From positions 1 through 48,151 of the forward strand of contig JAJDTM010000061.1 in assembly GCA_022827185.1 (NCBI GenBank): a stretch of 48,151 bases of DNA, given 5' to 3'. A program made the position numbers and the translations under genes. Below the pieces are notes generated by a model. That model worked only from the letters and a program-made list of their open reading frames with translations. It did no database searches and was not told where the DNA came from. Source of the DNA: Candidatus Poribacteria bacterium. GTDB lineage: Bacteria; Poribacteria; WGA-4E; WGA-3G. Below are positions 16,147 through 25,785 of this stretch, piece by piece; position 1 is the stretch's first letter, and each line of letters starts with the position of its first letter.

Positions 16147-18570
16147 TTGCAGAAGATGGGCATACAACCTACGATACATAGGACATTCTCATATTGGCTG
16201 TGGTTTATCGCATTCGGTGCATTGGCACTGATACTTGCCAATATGCCGCTGTTTAACATACTGGCTTTTGAGTTTTGTGCTGTGTTAGCACTCAGCATCT
16301 CTTTCGCTGGCGCGCACGTGACACTAACAGTGGTGCAGCAGATGAAACGGCAACCTGATGTCCTCACGGGTCCAGCGGGACAAATCGTCGTCCGATGCTA
16401 TCGGAGTGCGTTGGTATTTAACTTAGGGTTGCTCGTCCTACCGACCGCTATCATTCTACTGAACGCGCTTCGGATTAAAAACTGCAATTTTAGCGAAGGC
16501 TTTCTCTTTTTTTTTCTGCTGCCCGTCATTAGTTGCGCATACACGACAGCAGCGGGAACATTCTTTGGGTTCTGGATTAAGAGGCGATGGTTGGCATATT
16601 TGGCGTATCTTGGGTATCTCTTGCTTTCTTTTCTGCCGGTGGTCATCAACCTGATATTCCATCCGCCGGTGTTTGCGTATCACGCGACATTCGGATACTT
16701 TCCGGGACCAATATACGATTTTGTTATTCCGATAACAAGTACACTGCTGATCGCTCGCGCGGAAACACTACTCTGGGCACTCCTGTTTTTTGGACTGTCT
16801 GTTAGTATTTGTGAAATAAGTAGGGATACAGGATTGATGCCCCAACTGAAGTGGCGAAAATTGTTCAAGCCACCTACAAAACGTGTAGGGTTATATCTGC
16901 TGATCGTTTGTCTACTCGGTTTCCAATTCTATGCAGGCGCGTTAGGAATGCGTCCAACTCGCGGCGATATTGCCCGAAAACTTGGCGGCTTCCGTGAAAC
17001 CGCACATTTTGAAATCTTCTACGCCCGCGAACTTGAAACGGAGATTGAACGGATCGCTGAGGATTGCGAATTCCAGTACGCACAAGTATCTGCCTACCTC
17101 ATGCCAGACGGAGACAAACTCTCTCAGAAAGTCCGCGCTTATGTTTATGCATCCACCGACCAGAAGAAGCAGTTGATTGGTGCTGGTAATACATCTGTGG
17201 AAGATCCATTTGGACACGGATTTCATATCCATGCCCAAGGTTTTCCGCATCCGGTCCTGAAGCACGAATTGGCACACGTCTTTACTGTCCCGTGGTCGCC
17301 GCTGAAAGTGAGCCTAAAGATTGGACTTCATGAAGGCATCGCGGTCGCCGCGGATTGGGATGAAGGTAGACTCACAGCACATCAATGGGCAAAAGCGATG
17401 CGCCAGATGAAGATTGCCCCGTCATTGTCAGCCATTATGGGACTTGGATTTTGGGGACACGCCGGTTCGCGGAGTTATTTATTGGCGGGCTCCTTTGTTC
17501 GGTTTCTTGTTGACACTTATGGCATAGAGAAATTTAAAGCCGCTTTCCCTTTCGGTAACTTTGTCAGACACTACAGCAAGGATTTGCATTCGCTTGAAGC
17601 GGAATGGATCGGTTTTTTGGAAAGTGTCCCATTACAAGATGAAGATATAGCCTATGCAAGTTACCGTTTAAAGCGGCGCAGTGTTTTTGAACGGGTCTGT
17701 GCCCATGAGATGGCTGCGCTGCGAGATACCGCATGGCAGGCGTACTTCAGAAAGGATTTCGTCACCGCTGTGGAGACCTTTGGGACGATGCTATCCGATG
17801 AACCTGAGAATTTAAGCACACTGCGCGGACTGATGTATAGCACATATCGAATGCAGAATTATGACATGACATTATCCTTAGCGGAGCGAATTGCAAATAC
17901 GGAAGACCCTCGATTCAGTCCAGAGGCAATGCTACTGAAAGGCGATATTTATTGGCTACAAAACGAACACGAAAAAGCATTGAATGTATACACTTCTATC
18001 AAAACAGAATATGAGACAATTGCGCAACGGCGTATCAAGCGGATCGTAGCACTCTCTTATCCGAGTATAAACCGGACCCAACCGAATGCAGTCGTCGAAG
18101 AGGATCGTTCCCTCCGGGAGTTGCTTCGCGCTGTCTTGGTTGAACCTAAAGATACAGCAGAGAAAATAGCATATCTGTCAACATGCATTCAAACAGAGCC
18201 AGACATGTGGTTAGCATATCTCTTAGCCAGTGAATTGCTTCATAAAGAAGGCGCGTGGCGGAGTAGTAATCAGTACCTTCGCCGCGCGGTAGCACTCTTA
18301 GAAAAGGCACAGATGTCGGGTGAGATTTCTCCAAAAACGCCATTACCAGAGCAACTGACACCACAACAATACCAAAGTCTTCTGTTAGATACACGGAAGA
18401 CAATCGGCATCAATGCCTATCATCAGAAAGATTACAAGACCGCGATAAGCGTGTTCGCCGAGATTGCAGAAGGTGAAGTATTGCCTCGCGGAACGCTACT
18501 AAAAATGGAAGACTGGAAACAGCGGAGTCATTGGGCACAATTATATCGCCAAAATTCTATAAGTCCTTAG
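16147..18570 (+). CDS. Membrane-anchored gluzincin (peptidase MA-like) with TPR tail
   Basis: The 807-residue protein begins with about six transmembrane helices (residues 15-265). A predicted extracytoplasmic zinc peptidase domain follows, with HELAH at 373-377 and a downstream glutamate at 396 in GLHEGIAV, the third zinc ligand of gluzincins. The rest (from about 530) is TPR-like helical repeats. The family is the MA-clan peptidases often found with TPRs; the substrate is unknown. The first in-frame start is TTG at 16147, and an ATG lies at 16156. Neither has a strong Shine-Dalgarno, so the exact start is uncertain by three codons. A strong promoter lies just upstream. The gene is 16 nt before the kinase/nucleotidyltransferase fusion, in one operon. 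Confidence 0.8.
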   Translation: MQKMGIQPTIHRTFSYWLWFIAFGALALILANMPLFNILAFEFCAVLALSISFAGAHVTLTVVQQMKRQPDVLTGPAGQIVVRCYRSALVFNLGLLVLPTAIILLNALRIKNCNFSEGFLFFFLLPVISCAYTTAAGTFFGFWIKRRWLAYLAYLGYLLLSFLPVVINLIFHPPVFAYHATFGYFPGPIYDFVIPITSTLLIARAETLLWALLFFGLSVSICEISRDTGLMPQLKWRKLFKPPTKRVGLYLLIVCLLGFQFYAGALGMRPTRGDIARKLGGFRETAHFEIFYARELETEIERIAEDCEFQYAQVSAYLMPDGDKLSQKVRAYVYASTDQKKQLIGAGNTSVEDPFGHGFHIHAQGFPHPVLKHELAHVFTVPWSPLKVSLKIGLHEGIAVAADWDEGRLTAHQWAKAMRQMKIAPSLSAIMGLGFWGHAGSRSYLLAGSFVRFLVDTYGIEKFKAAFPFGNFVRHYSKDLHSLEAEWIGFLESVPLQDEDIAYASYRLKRRSVFERVCAHEMAALRDTAWQAYFRKDFVTAVETFGTMLSDEPENLSTLRGLMYSTYRMQNYDMTLSLAERIANTEDPRFSPEAMLLKGDIYWLQNEHEKALNVYTSIKTEYETIAQRRIKRIVALSYPSINRTQPNAVVEEDRSLRELLRAVLVEPKDTAEKIAYLSTCIQTEPDMWLAYLLASELLHKEGAWRSSNQYLRRAVALLEKAQMSGEISPKTPLPEQLTPQQYQSLLLDTRKTIGINAYHQKDYKTAISVFAEIAEGEVLPRGTLLKMEDWKQRSHWAQLYRQNSISP

Positions 18571-18586
18571 TTTGAAAGGAGCCTCT

Positions 18587-20506
18587 ATGAAACTTTTTGT
18601 GCCGGGAAGAATTTGCCTGTTCGGAGAACACAGCGATTGGGCAGCGAGATACCGGCAAAATAACTCAGAAATTGAAAAGGGCTATACCTTAATAACCAGC
18701 ACAAACCAAGGGGTATACGCTGAGGTTAAACGGCATCCGACTCAGCTGATTTTGAACACAACTCTCAGTGATGGGACCCACCACGGCCCCTATAGCCTGC
18801 CTATGGAGAGGAGTGCACTTCTCGCCGAAGCCGAAAAAGGCGGATTTTTTAGCTATGCTGCTGGTGTCGCCTATCAAATTTTAACCAACTACCGGGTCCA
18901 AGGGCTGGAAATCGATAATTATCTCACCGATTTACCCGTTAAAAAAGGCTTATCTTCGAGTGCTGCCATCAGTGTTTTAGTCGCACGCGCTTTCAATCGC
19001 ACTTATGATCTCAAGATGACAACACGCGGTGAAATGGAATACGCCTACCGGGGTGAGACGACCACACCTTCACGTTGTGGACGGATGGACCAAGGGTGTG
19101 CATACCAACGTCCTATCCTCATGACATTTGATGGCGACAACGTTGATGTCCGAGAACTCAGCGTACCGAAAAACATGTACCTCGTAATTGTCGACCTTGG
19201 TGCCGGTAAAGATACACGCCTGATATTGCAGCAATTAAGTCACTGCTATCCATTCGCTGAAAACGAATTAGAGAAAAACGTACAACACTACCTCGGTCCC
19301 TTAAGTGCACAAATCACACAAGAGGCGTATCAGGCACTACGCGACGGAGACGCAGAATTAGTAGGTAAACTGATGACCCGTGCGCAGACGGAGTTCGATA
19401 AACACCTCATACCTGCCTGTCCCTCGCAATTGACAGCACCCGTCCTCCATAAAGTCCTCAATTATGAACCGATCCAGCCGTATATCTGGGGCGGTAAAGG
19501 CGTCGGTTCGCAAGGCGACGGGTCCGCCCAATTCATTGTGAAAGATGAAGAAAGTCAACAACGCGTCATTGAAATTATCGAACAGGATCTGAAGATGTCG
19601 TGCCTGAAACTGGTGCTTGAAGCGGGCAGCCATGTCCGAAAAGCCGTCATTCCGGCTGCAGGGTTCGGAACCCGCCTATTCCCTGCTTCAAAAGCGATGA
19701 AGAAAGAGCTCTTCCCTGTGATTGACAGTTCTGGACAAGCAAAACCCGCAATTATGGCGATTGTTGAAGAGGCAATAGAGGCGGGTATTGAGGAGATTTG
19801 CCTGATTGTTCAACAGGGCGATATCGAACTTTTTGAATCGTTTTTCAAAACGCCACCCCCAATTGAACACTATAACAAACTCAGTAAAGAGAACAAGACC
19901 TATTGCGATTATCTACTGGAGTTAGGCAGCAAAGTGACATTCGTCACACAGGATGTTCAAGAAGGATTCGGACATGCCGTTTATTGCGCAAGGGAATGGG
20001 TCGGAAACGAACCTTTTCTATTGATGCTCGGTGACCATCTCTACGGTTCAAATGAAGAAAGATGCTGTGCGCGACAAGTCGTGGAGGCTTATGAACAGGT
20101 AGGACACAGCGTTGTCGGACTCAAAGAGACACCGATTGAGCATCTATCAAACTTCGGATGTGTCACGGGTGTATGGAAAGAAGAGGACACATTGCTATCG
20201 GTAACAGAGTTTTACGAAAAACCGGATCCTGCGTATGCGATGGAACATTTACACGTAGATGGTATGGATGTGGACCAGTTTTTGACGGTGTTCGGCATCT
20301 ATGTCATTCAGCCGCAGATTTTCGAGTTTCTTGAGCAAAATATTGCCCATAACCTGCGCGAGCGCGGCGAATTCCAACTCACTTCTTGTTTAGATGAATT
20401 GCGGAAAGCACAGGGTTTTTCAGGGTACGTTGTCAAGGGAAAACGCTATGACATCGGGCTCCCTGAAGAGTATCGGCAAACGGTTATTGATTTCAGAAAC
20501 GCTTAG
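18587..20506 (+). CDS. Bifunctional GHMP sugar kinase / UTP-sugar-1-phosphate uridylyltransferase fusion
   Basis: The 639-residue protein has two enzymes in one chain. Residues 1-345 are a GHMP kinase: PGRICLFGEHSDW (6-18, galactokinase-type), ATP loop LPVKKGLSSSAA (116-127), GRMDQG (165-170) holding the likely catalytic Asp168, and GGKGVGSQGDGSAQF (302-316). Residues 351-639 are a GalU-type nucleotidyltransferase: KAVIPAAGFGTRLFPASKAM (352-371), GFGHAVYCAREW and LGDHLYG. Together they would phosphorylate a free sugar or uronic acid at C1 and convert the product to a nucleotide sugar, a salvage route. The order is the reverse of the Bacteroides FKP fusion, which has the pyrophosphorylase first. 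AAAGGAG fits the ATG at 18587. The sugar is not determined. Confidence 0.88.
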   Translation: MKLFVPGRICLFGEHSDWAARYRQNNSEIEKGYTLITSTNQGVYAEVKRHPTQLILNTTLSDGTHHGPYSLPMERSALLAEAEKGGFFSYAAGVAYQILTNYRVQGLEIDNYLTDLPVKKGLSSSAAISVLVARAFNRTYDLKMTTRGEMEYAYRGETTTPSRCGRMDQGCAYQRPILMTFDGDNVDVRELSVPKNMYLVIVDLGAGKDTRLILQQLSHCYPFAENELEKNVQHYLGPLSAQITQEAYQALRDGDAELVGKLMTRAQTEFDKHLIPACPSQLTAPVLHKVLNYEPIQPYIWGGKGVGSQGDGSAQFIVKDEESQQRVIEIIEQDLKMSCLKLVLEAGSHVRKAVIPAAGFGTRLFPASKAMKKELFPVIDSSGQAKPAIMAIVEEAIEAGIEEICLIVQQGDIELFESFFKTPPPIEHYNKLSKENKTYCDYLLELGSKVTFVTQDVQEGFGHAVYCAREWVGNEPFLLMLGDHLYGSNEERCCARQVVEAYEQVGHSVVGLKETPIEHLSNFGCVTGVWKEEDTLLSVTEFYEKPDPAYAMEHLHVDGMDVDQFLTVFGIYVIQPQIFEFLEQNIAHNLRERGEFQLTSCLDELRKAQGFSGYVVKGKRYDIGLPEEYRQTVIDFRNA

Positions 20507-20520
20507 CACCCTGTATCTAT

Positions 20521-23500
20521 CTATGCATCAGAACCACATTTGATAACGACGATTGTCAGATCATCGTATTGCTCCGCTTCGCCGACAAAGTCACGAACAT
20601 CGTTAACAAGGTGTTGGACAGTTGCTTCAGCACCAAAATTATCAGGGATCCGCGAAACCGATTCTATTAAGCGATCAGTCCCATACATCTCCTCTTCTGT
20701 GTTGAGTGCCTCAATGAGACCATCGGTATGAAAGATCAGAATATCGCCTTCAGTTAAATCGAAGGTAGTAGATTCATATTCCACCCTTTTCATACTCCCA
20801 AGCGGAAGGTCACCACTTTCAATTTCGATTATATCCGTTCCACGTTTGAGAACGGGATACGGTTGACCGCCGTTGGCGTAGTTAACCCGTTTCTCGGCTT
20901 CATCAAGGACAGCGAGGTTAAGCGCGATGAAACTCGGACCATACATCCGCGGTGCTAACCCTGTATTGAGGTCACTCAGAATAACAGCCGCTTCGGATTT
21001 GAAACGCGAGACTTCATATAACATCCCATTCGTCAACACTGCGTTCATCGCGCCGCGCAGCCCTTTCCCCGCAGCGTCCGCTACTGCAATAGCCGTCTGT
21101 CCATTCGACACGGTGAGATAATCAAAGAAATCACCGCCCACCTGTGTTGCTGGCACCGACATTCCTGCGACATCAAACCCTTTCGTGTCGGGTGCCTCCG
21201 TCGGCAAAAGTCCCATCTGAATATTCTGTGCTTCGCTCAATTCAGCGCGGATACGATGCATCTCCGCTTCTTCCCTGTGTCGGACTTCGTTACGCAGCTG
21301 CAGGGTGTGCCGTCGGTTGACGACAAGGCGACCGATTAAGGCAAAAACGACAGTAATGAAAATAAGCGTCGGTAAGTATGTGCGCCAGCGCGTCCAAAGC
21401 GGGGGCGGAATATTAAAGTCCACCACTGCAGGCGGTTCGGTGTACGGAAAGTCTTTACGAAACGCCTTGATGAGGAAACTGTAGTTGCCTGCTTTAAGCC
21501 CTGTGTATTGGATGCGCAGCGTACCCGCTTGGTTTTGAAACGCCTGTGTAACATAGCTACCCAGGATCTGTTGATTCGCCAATCCAGCCGTGGCGGGCGG
21601 TGTCCAACCATCGGAGAGTACACCTGCACCGGTAGCTAATCGCGCGAATTCCTCCGCTGAAAGTTCCGTCCATGTTGGGGTATCCAGTCCAATTAATTTA
21701 AATTCGTACGAAAGTCCTTCTCGGAGCGAACTGATGCCGCGCACATCGAAAATCTTGGTGCCGCGCGTAGGTAACACTAAAGTAGACGAGAAATCGGTGT
21801 AGGATTTATCCGCTTCTAAGGCGATTATTCGACACTCTGGCAGTCCGCCGCGCGCCGGTGTGTATTGCGTAACACCCGCTTCAGTAGCAAACCAAATGTC
21901 TTTATCAGAAGATTCAAGAATCTTTGAGATATTGTTATGTGCCCAACCGTTTTTCGTTGTCCGGTTGTGGAAGGTTTCACCATCGTATCGAACAGTGCCG
22001 CCACCGCGTGTCGCGAACCATATATTTCCGCGGCTATCCTCTATTACGTCGCGCACGTTATCGACAAGAAATCCGTCTTCTTTTGTTGTATAAGTTGTTA
22101 GGGTTTGTCCATCATATCGAACCGCGCCATGGGATGTCGCTAACCAGAGGATTCCATCCTGAGAAGTCACGGCGGCGTTTATGGGGGCGAGTTCAGTAAT
22201 ATCCTGAACCGCATCTAACCGCGTGCCGTGATAGGTTTTGAGAACGTCGGAAAAAAGAAAAGTGATTTCGTCATTCTCCTGTGTCGGGTGCTGCCACACA
22301 GCCAATGGCGCAGCAGTAGGTTCTCCGCCCACTACAGTCGGGCTACCTGTTTCGATGTTGTTCCAATATATCAACCGCCCCGTCACCGCATTGAAAAACC
22401 ATTTGCGCGCTGGCATAGATTTCAAGAGTTTCGTTGCTTTCAGGTCAAGCTCATCCGGCTTAATAGGTCGAGTTGTGGATACTAAGCGATCAATGTTTTT
22501 TGGGTAACGTTTTACCTTTCCGTTCTCAAAATGTACCCATAACCTATTATCGGCATCTCTGTATAAGTCAGTGATAGCAGCTACTCCGGGTTCTATTTCA
22601 AAAACTGAAGTGTCCATTTGCCTTTCCGCAGTTTTTTCAAACAGAATTCTTTGTGAACCGCTTTCCGTGAGCCATAACAACCCTGTTGCATCCGCTTTGA
22701 AAAGATGCCCACCAAACGCCATCCATGTGTGTTCTCCCTCCGTAACGAGGACATCCGTATTGCTATCCGACCTTTCACCACCAGGACCGATCTTTGTTCG
22801 GATAGAGATAGAAATTTGATGTCCGTAGCTTCCGTTTGCATAGCGGAAGAACGTGTAGCGTGTAGAACCCCCACGGGTTCCCGGCTCGTTTATAAACCAG
22901 ATGTCTCTGCCGACTTCAAATATTTTCACGATTTCAGACTGCTGCCGCCACCCATCCCTATTAACAGTCCCCAACCTTAATGAAGCAGTGGTAGCTTCAC
23001 CCGTTTTCATATCATAACGTGCGACACGACCTGAGATGCTGAACCAAAGATAACCTCTACTATCCTCATACATTGTCCGAATCCTATTGGAGCCAAGGTC
23101 AGCATGCGTAATAACGGCTGGTGTCGGTTCAAATACTGTCACACCGTTATTGTGTCCAAACCACAATTTACCGTCAACGGCTTCAAAGATTGTACGAATT
23201 TCGTCGTTTCCGAGCCTACTATTCGTATTATTATAGGAAGTTGGATTGAGTTCAGAATCATATTGTTCGATCCCACGACGTCCACTAATAAACCATAGAT
23301 TCCCCCATTGATCCTCAATTTCAAGAAAGCCCGGCGTGCCTCTAAGCCGCCGCAGCCGCGAGCCATCCCATCGTCTCGTGGACCGACCATCGCTAAACCA
23401 GAGGCGTTCTTTTGTGTCAATCTGGATGGCGACGCTTTTCCGAATGGGTGTCCCTCTCAAAGATGTACTCGTCCTGGATCCGACACGGGGCCAAGGCGGA

Positions 23501-24408
23501 AAGATCTGTTCAAAATCTTTTCCATCAAATCGGAGGAGGAAATCATCGCCACCGAACCAGAGGTTCCCGGACGTATCTTCGGCTATCGTCGCAATCGGGT
23601 TGACCACATTTAGATCCGAGATATTGAAACGCGTGAACCCAGCATTCGGATGGATACGCGGCGTTCCGTCATCTGTTTCATCAGCCGTGTCGCCCCGGCG
23701 TTCTGCGCGGATCCAAGGGTTTTCTCGGAAACTCAGGATTATGCCGGTCTGCTCTTCCGCCTCCCCTTCACTGCCACCGAGCCAGAGGGTCCCATCCGTA
23801 CTTTCAAAAATAACACTTATCGTCAAACCTGTCGCGCGGATGAGATCTTCGCCTATAATTTCGTGAGGCTGTGCCTGTGGGAGTTTCTGGACGCCGGGTG
23901 TCACGTACTTCGTTAGCACCCGATTTTCACCAACCCATATATCGCCGTATTGATCCGCAATGAGTGCATTCCCCATACCGATGAAACTGATTTCAGTGCC
24001 ATCAAACCGACTGATCCGCCCCGATTTTTCTGAATTATCCATCGAAAGGAACCAGATGTGCCCCCATTTATCCTCAATGATCTGTTTCGTTTGTCCGAGG
24101 AGCGCCCCCGCTTCAACCCCCTCATAACCGTCTTGCGATCCAACGTACGGTTTAAAAGTATTGTCATAAAACTGACTCACGCCACCACGATCAGAACCGA
24201 ACCAGAGGACACCTCGGCTGTCTTGAAAAATAACAGGCACGATCGGGCCAACCAATCCATCAGCAACGGTGTAGGTCTGAATTTGATCAGCCTTGGTATC
24301 ACCGCAGACAAAAATCGCAGCAAGGGTTATACCAATGATTAAAATAAAGTTTTTAACCGTAGTTTTCAGATTTTTGAAACGTGCTGAACAAAAGTTGGTA
24401 TCTATCAT
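20521..24408 (-). CDS. Reg_prop sensor with membrane anchor and SpoIIE-type phosphatase
   Basis: The 1295-residue protein begins with a signal/anchor helix (NFILIIGITLAAIFVCGDTK). A very long extracytoplasmic region of reg_prop blades follows (repeated 'D-x-x-G-x-L/I-W-F-G' units such as DSRGVLWFGSDRGG and DSRGNIWFATRGGG), then a Y_Y_Y-like beta domain (around GLSYEFKLIGLDTP) and a second transmembrane helix near 1005-1028. After a short coiled coil comes a SpoIIE/PP2C-like phosphatase (about 1060-1290) with the metal-binding aspartates in GGDFFDY, VADAAGKG, TDGLIE and YDDLTIVV. Such receptors couple an external ligand, often a glycan, to dephosphorylation in partner-switching signalling. No anti-sigma or antagonist gene is nearby. 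It converges with the kinase fusion gene, leaving 14 bp between stops. Confidence 0.85.
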   Translation of the reverse strand: MIDTNFCSARFKNLKTTVKNFILIIGITLAAIFVCGDTKADQIQTYTVADGLVGPIVPVIFQDSRGVLWFGSDRGGVSQFYDNTFKPYVGSQDGYEGVEAGALLGQTKQIIEDKWGHIWFLSMDNSEKSGRISRFDGTEISFIGMGNALIADQYGDIWVGENRVLTKYVTPGVQKLPQAQPHEIIGEDLIRATGLTISVIFESTDGTLWLGGSEGEAEEQTGIILSFRENPWIRAERRGDTADETDDGTPRIHPNAGFTRFNISDLNVVNPIATIAEDTSGNLWFGGDDFLLRFDGKDFEQIFPPWPRVGSRTSTSLRGTPIRKSVAIQIDTKERLWFSDGRSTRRWDGSRLRRLRGTPGFLEIEDQWGNLWFISGRRGIEQYDSELNPTSYNNTNSRLGNDEIRTIFEAVDGKLWFGHNNGVTVFEPTPAVITHADLGSNRIRTMYEDSRGYLWFSISGRVARYDMKTGEATTASLRLGTVNRDGWRQQSEIVKIFEVGRDIWFINEPGTRGGSTRYTFFRYANGSYGHQISISIRTKIGPGGERSDSNTDVLVTEGEHTWMAFGGHLFKADATGLLWLTESGSQRILFEKTAERQMDTSVFEIEPGVAAITDLYRDADNRLWVHFENGKVKRYPKNIDRLVSTTRPIKPDELDLKATKLLKSMPARKWFFNAVTGRLIYWNNIETGSPTVVGGEPTAAPLAVWQHPTQENDEITFLFSDVLKTYHGTRLDAVQDITELAPINAAVTSQDGILWLATSHGAVRYDGQTLTTYTTKEDGFLVDNVRDVIEDSRGNIWFATRGGGTVRYDGETFHNRTTKNGWAHNNISKILESSDKDIWFATEAGVTQYTPARGGLPECRIIALEADKSYTDFSSTLVLPTRGTKIFDVRGISSLREGLSYEFKLIGLDTPTWTELSAEEFARLATGAGVLSDGWTPPATAGLANQQILGSYVTQAFQNQAGTLRIQYTGLKAGNYSFLIKAFRKDFPYTEPPAVVDFNIPPPLWTRWRTYLPTLIFITVVFALIGRLVVNRRHTLQLRNEVRHREEAEMHRIRAELSEAQNIQMGLLPTEAPDTKGFDVAGMSVPATQVGGDFFDYLTVSNGQTAIAVADAAGKGLRGAMNAVLTNGMLYEVSRFKSEAAVILSDLNTGLAPRMYGPSFIALNLAVLDEAEKRVNYANGGQPYPVLKRGTDIIEIESGDLPLGSMKRVEYESTTFDLTEGDILIFHTDGLIEALNTEEEMYGTDRLIESVSRIPDNFGAEATVQHLVNDVRDFVGEAEQYDDLTIVVIKCGSDA

Positions 24409-24458
24409 AATTTTTTACCGATCCGAGCTCTTCGTTGAGACATTCATTTGATGATTGA

Positions 24459-25634
24459 TTAATGGGCGAAATCACGAATCCTTGAAAGTGCTTCAACGAT
24501 AACTTCATCTGGATACGTCAGAGAGATTCGGCAATAACCTTCACTCCACTGCCCATATCCAAGTCCAGGTGTTACCACCACGCCTACCTCCTCAAGGAGT
24601 GCTGTTGCAAAAGCACCGCTTGAACCGTTGAAACGCGATGGGACAGGTGCCCAGATGTACATCGTCGCCTTCGGTCTATCAATTGCCCATCCACTCTCTG
24701 TGAGTGCATCTACCACCATATCCCGGCGTTTTTGATAAACGCTGTTGATCGCTGGCGTGACTTCGTGAGCGATTGAGAGTGCCTTCGCACCGGCGAACTG
24801 AAGGGCGCGGAGTGAACCGTTATCTATGTTGTTTTTAACAGTCGTCACTGCCGCAACAGCCGTTGGATTACCAACAACAAACCCTAATCGCCACCCTGTC
24901 ATATTAAACGCTTTACTCAACGAAAAGAATTCAACGGCGACTTCGGCAGCACCATCTACCTGTAAGATACTTGGTGAACGATACCCGTCGTACGTGTTTT
25001 CACTATAGGCGTTGTCGTGCGCGATGAGGATACTGTTTTGTCGTCCAAATTCCACGGCGCGCGCAAAGAAATCAAGGTCAGCCGTTGCAGTTGTCGGGTT
25101 GTTTGGATAGTTAATCCACAGCACTTTGGCGAGCCGTTTTATCTCGTCAGGAATAGCGTCAAAGTTAACATAAAAATCATTTTCTCGCAGAAGCGGTGCG
25201 TAGTAAGTCGTCGCGCTCGCAAAAACATGTCCGATATTATAGGTCGGGTACCCCGGACTCGCTGCAATACCGATGTCACCAGGATTAAGTATGCCGAGTG
25301 CCAATTTAACAATAGCATCTTTGCTACCGAGCGTAGTAGCAACCTGATCATCGGATAGCGTAACGCCGTAACGCCGTTGATAGAAGTCAAGTACCGCTTG
25401 CGGAAAATCCTCAACGGGGATGTCACATCCGTAGCGGTGCCGATCTGGGTCTTCGGGATTCTGGATCGCCTGTACCAGCGTCTCAACAACCGGATCTGGG
25501 GTCGGGATATCGGGATCACCAATACCGAGGCTAATTACGTCAACGCCTCGTGCTTTCGCTGCCTGTATCTTTTGGCGCAAATCCACAAAGAGATAGGGTG
25601 GAAGTTTCTGTAACCGTTCTGCGAGTGTAACCAT
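24459..25634 (-). CDS. dapL: LL-diaminopimelate aminotransferase
   Basis: The 391-residue protein is a fold-type I PLP aminotransferase. ISLGIGDPDIPTP (34-46), NYPNNPT (175-181), the PLP lysine in SLSKAFNMTGWRLG (Lys241) and the pyridine-ring contact in LIAHDNAYSENTYDG fit DapL. DapL converts tetrahydrodipicolinate and glutamate directly to LL-diaminopimelate (EC 2.6.1.83), bypassing DapD/C/E. Two dapB genes encoding the preceding enzyme lie 3-6 kb away on the same strand, which supports the assignment and a role in mDAP/lysine synthesis. The ATG is preceded by AAGG, which belongs to a repeated leader also found before the second dapB. Confidence 0.88.
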   Translation of the reverse strand: MVTLAERLQKLPPYLFVDLRQKIQAAKARGVDVISLGIGDPDIPTPDPVVETLVQAIQNPEDPDRHRYGCDIPVEDFPQAVLDFYQRRYGVTLSDDQVATTLGSKDAIVKLALGILNPGDIGIAASPGYPTYNIGHVFASATTYYAPLLRENDFYVNFDAIPDEIKRLAKVLWINYPNNPTTATADLDFFARAVEFGRQNSILIAHDNAYSENTYDGYRSPSILQVDGAAEVAVEFFSLSKAFNMTGWRLGFVVGNPTAVAAVTTVKNNIDNGSLRALQFAGAKALSIAHEVTPAINSVYQKRRDMVVDALTESGWAIDRPKATMYIWAPVPSRFNGSSGAFATALLEEVGVVVTPGLGYGQWSEGYCRISLTYPDEVIVEALSRIRDFAH

Positions 25635-25673
25635 ATTTTTAATTTACCTTGCGGTTAAGTAACGTTGGTTGGG
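25635..25673 (-). repeat. Repeated leader ending in a Shine-Dalgarno (copy before dapL)
   Basis: On the minus strand CGTTACTTAACCGCAAGGTA followed by AATTAAAAAT abuts the dapL ATG. Nearly the same sequence (CGTTATTTAACCGCAAGGAA then AATTTAAAAG) abuts the ATG of dapB copy B (30341-30377). The AAGG inside it is the ribosome-binding site in both cases. The flanking intergenic DNA also shares CATTACRGGCTTACGTTTT-like segments. Confidence 0.6.
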
Positions 25674-25785
25674 GCTTCACGTGCTTCTGTCCAGTGCTGA
25701 AGAAACACCCAAGCAAAAACCCCTCCATTTCATTACGGGCTTACGTTTTTGATTGATAAAGAAACTATTAACTGATAACTAAAGA

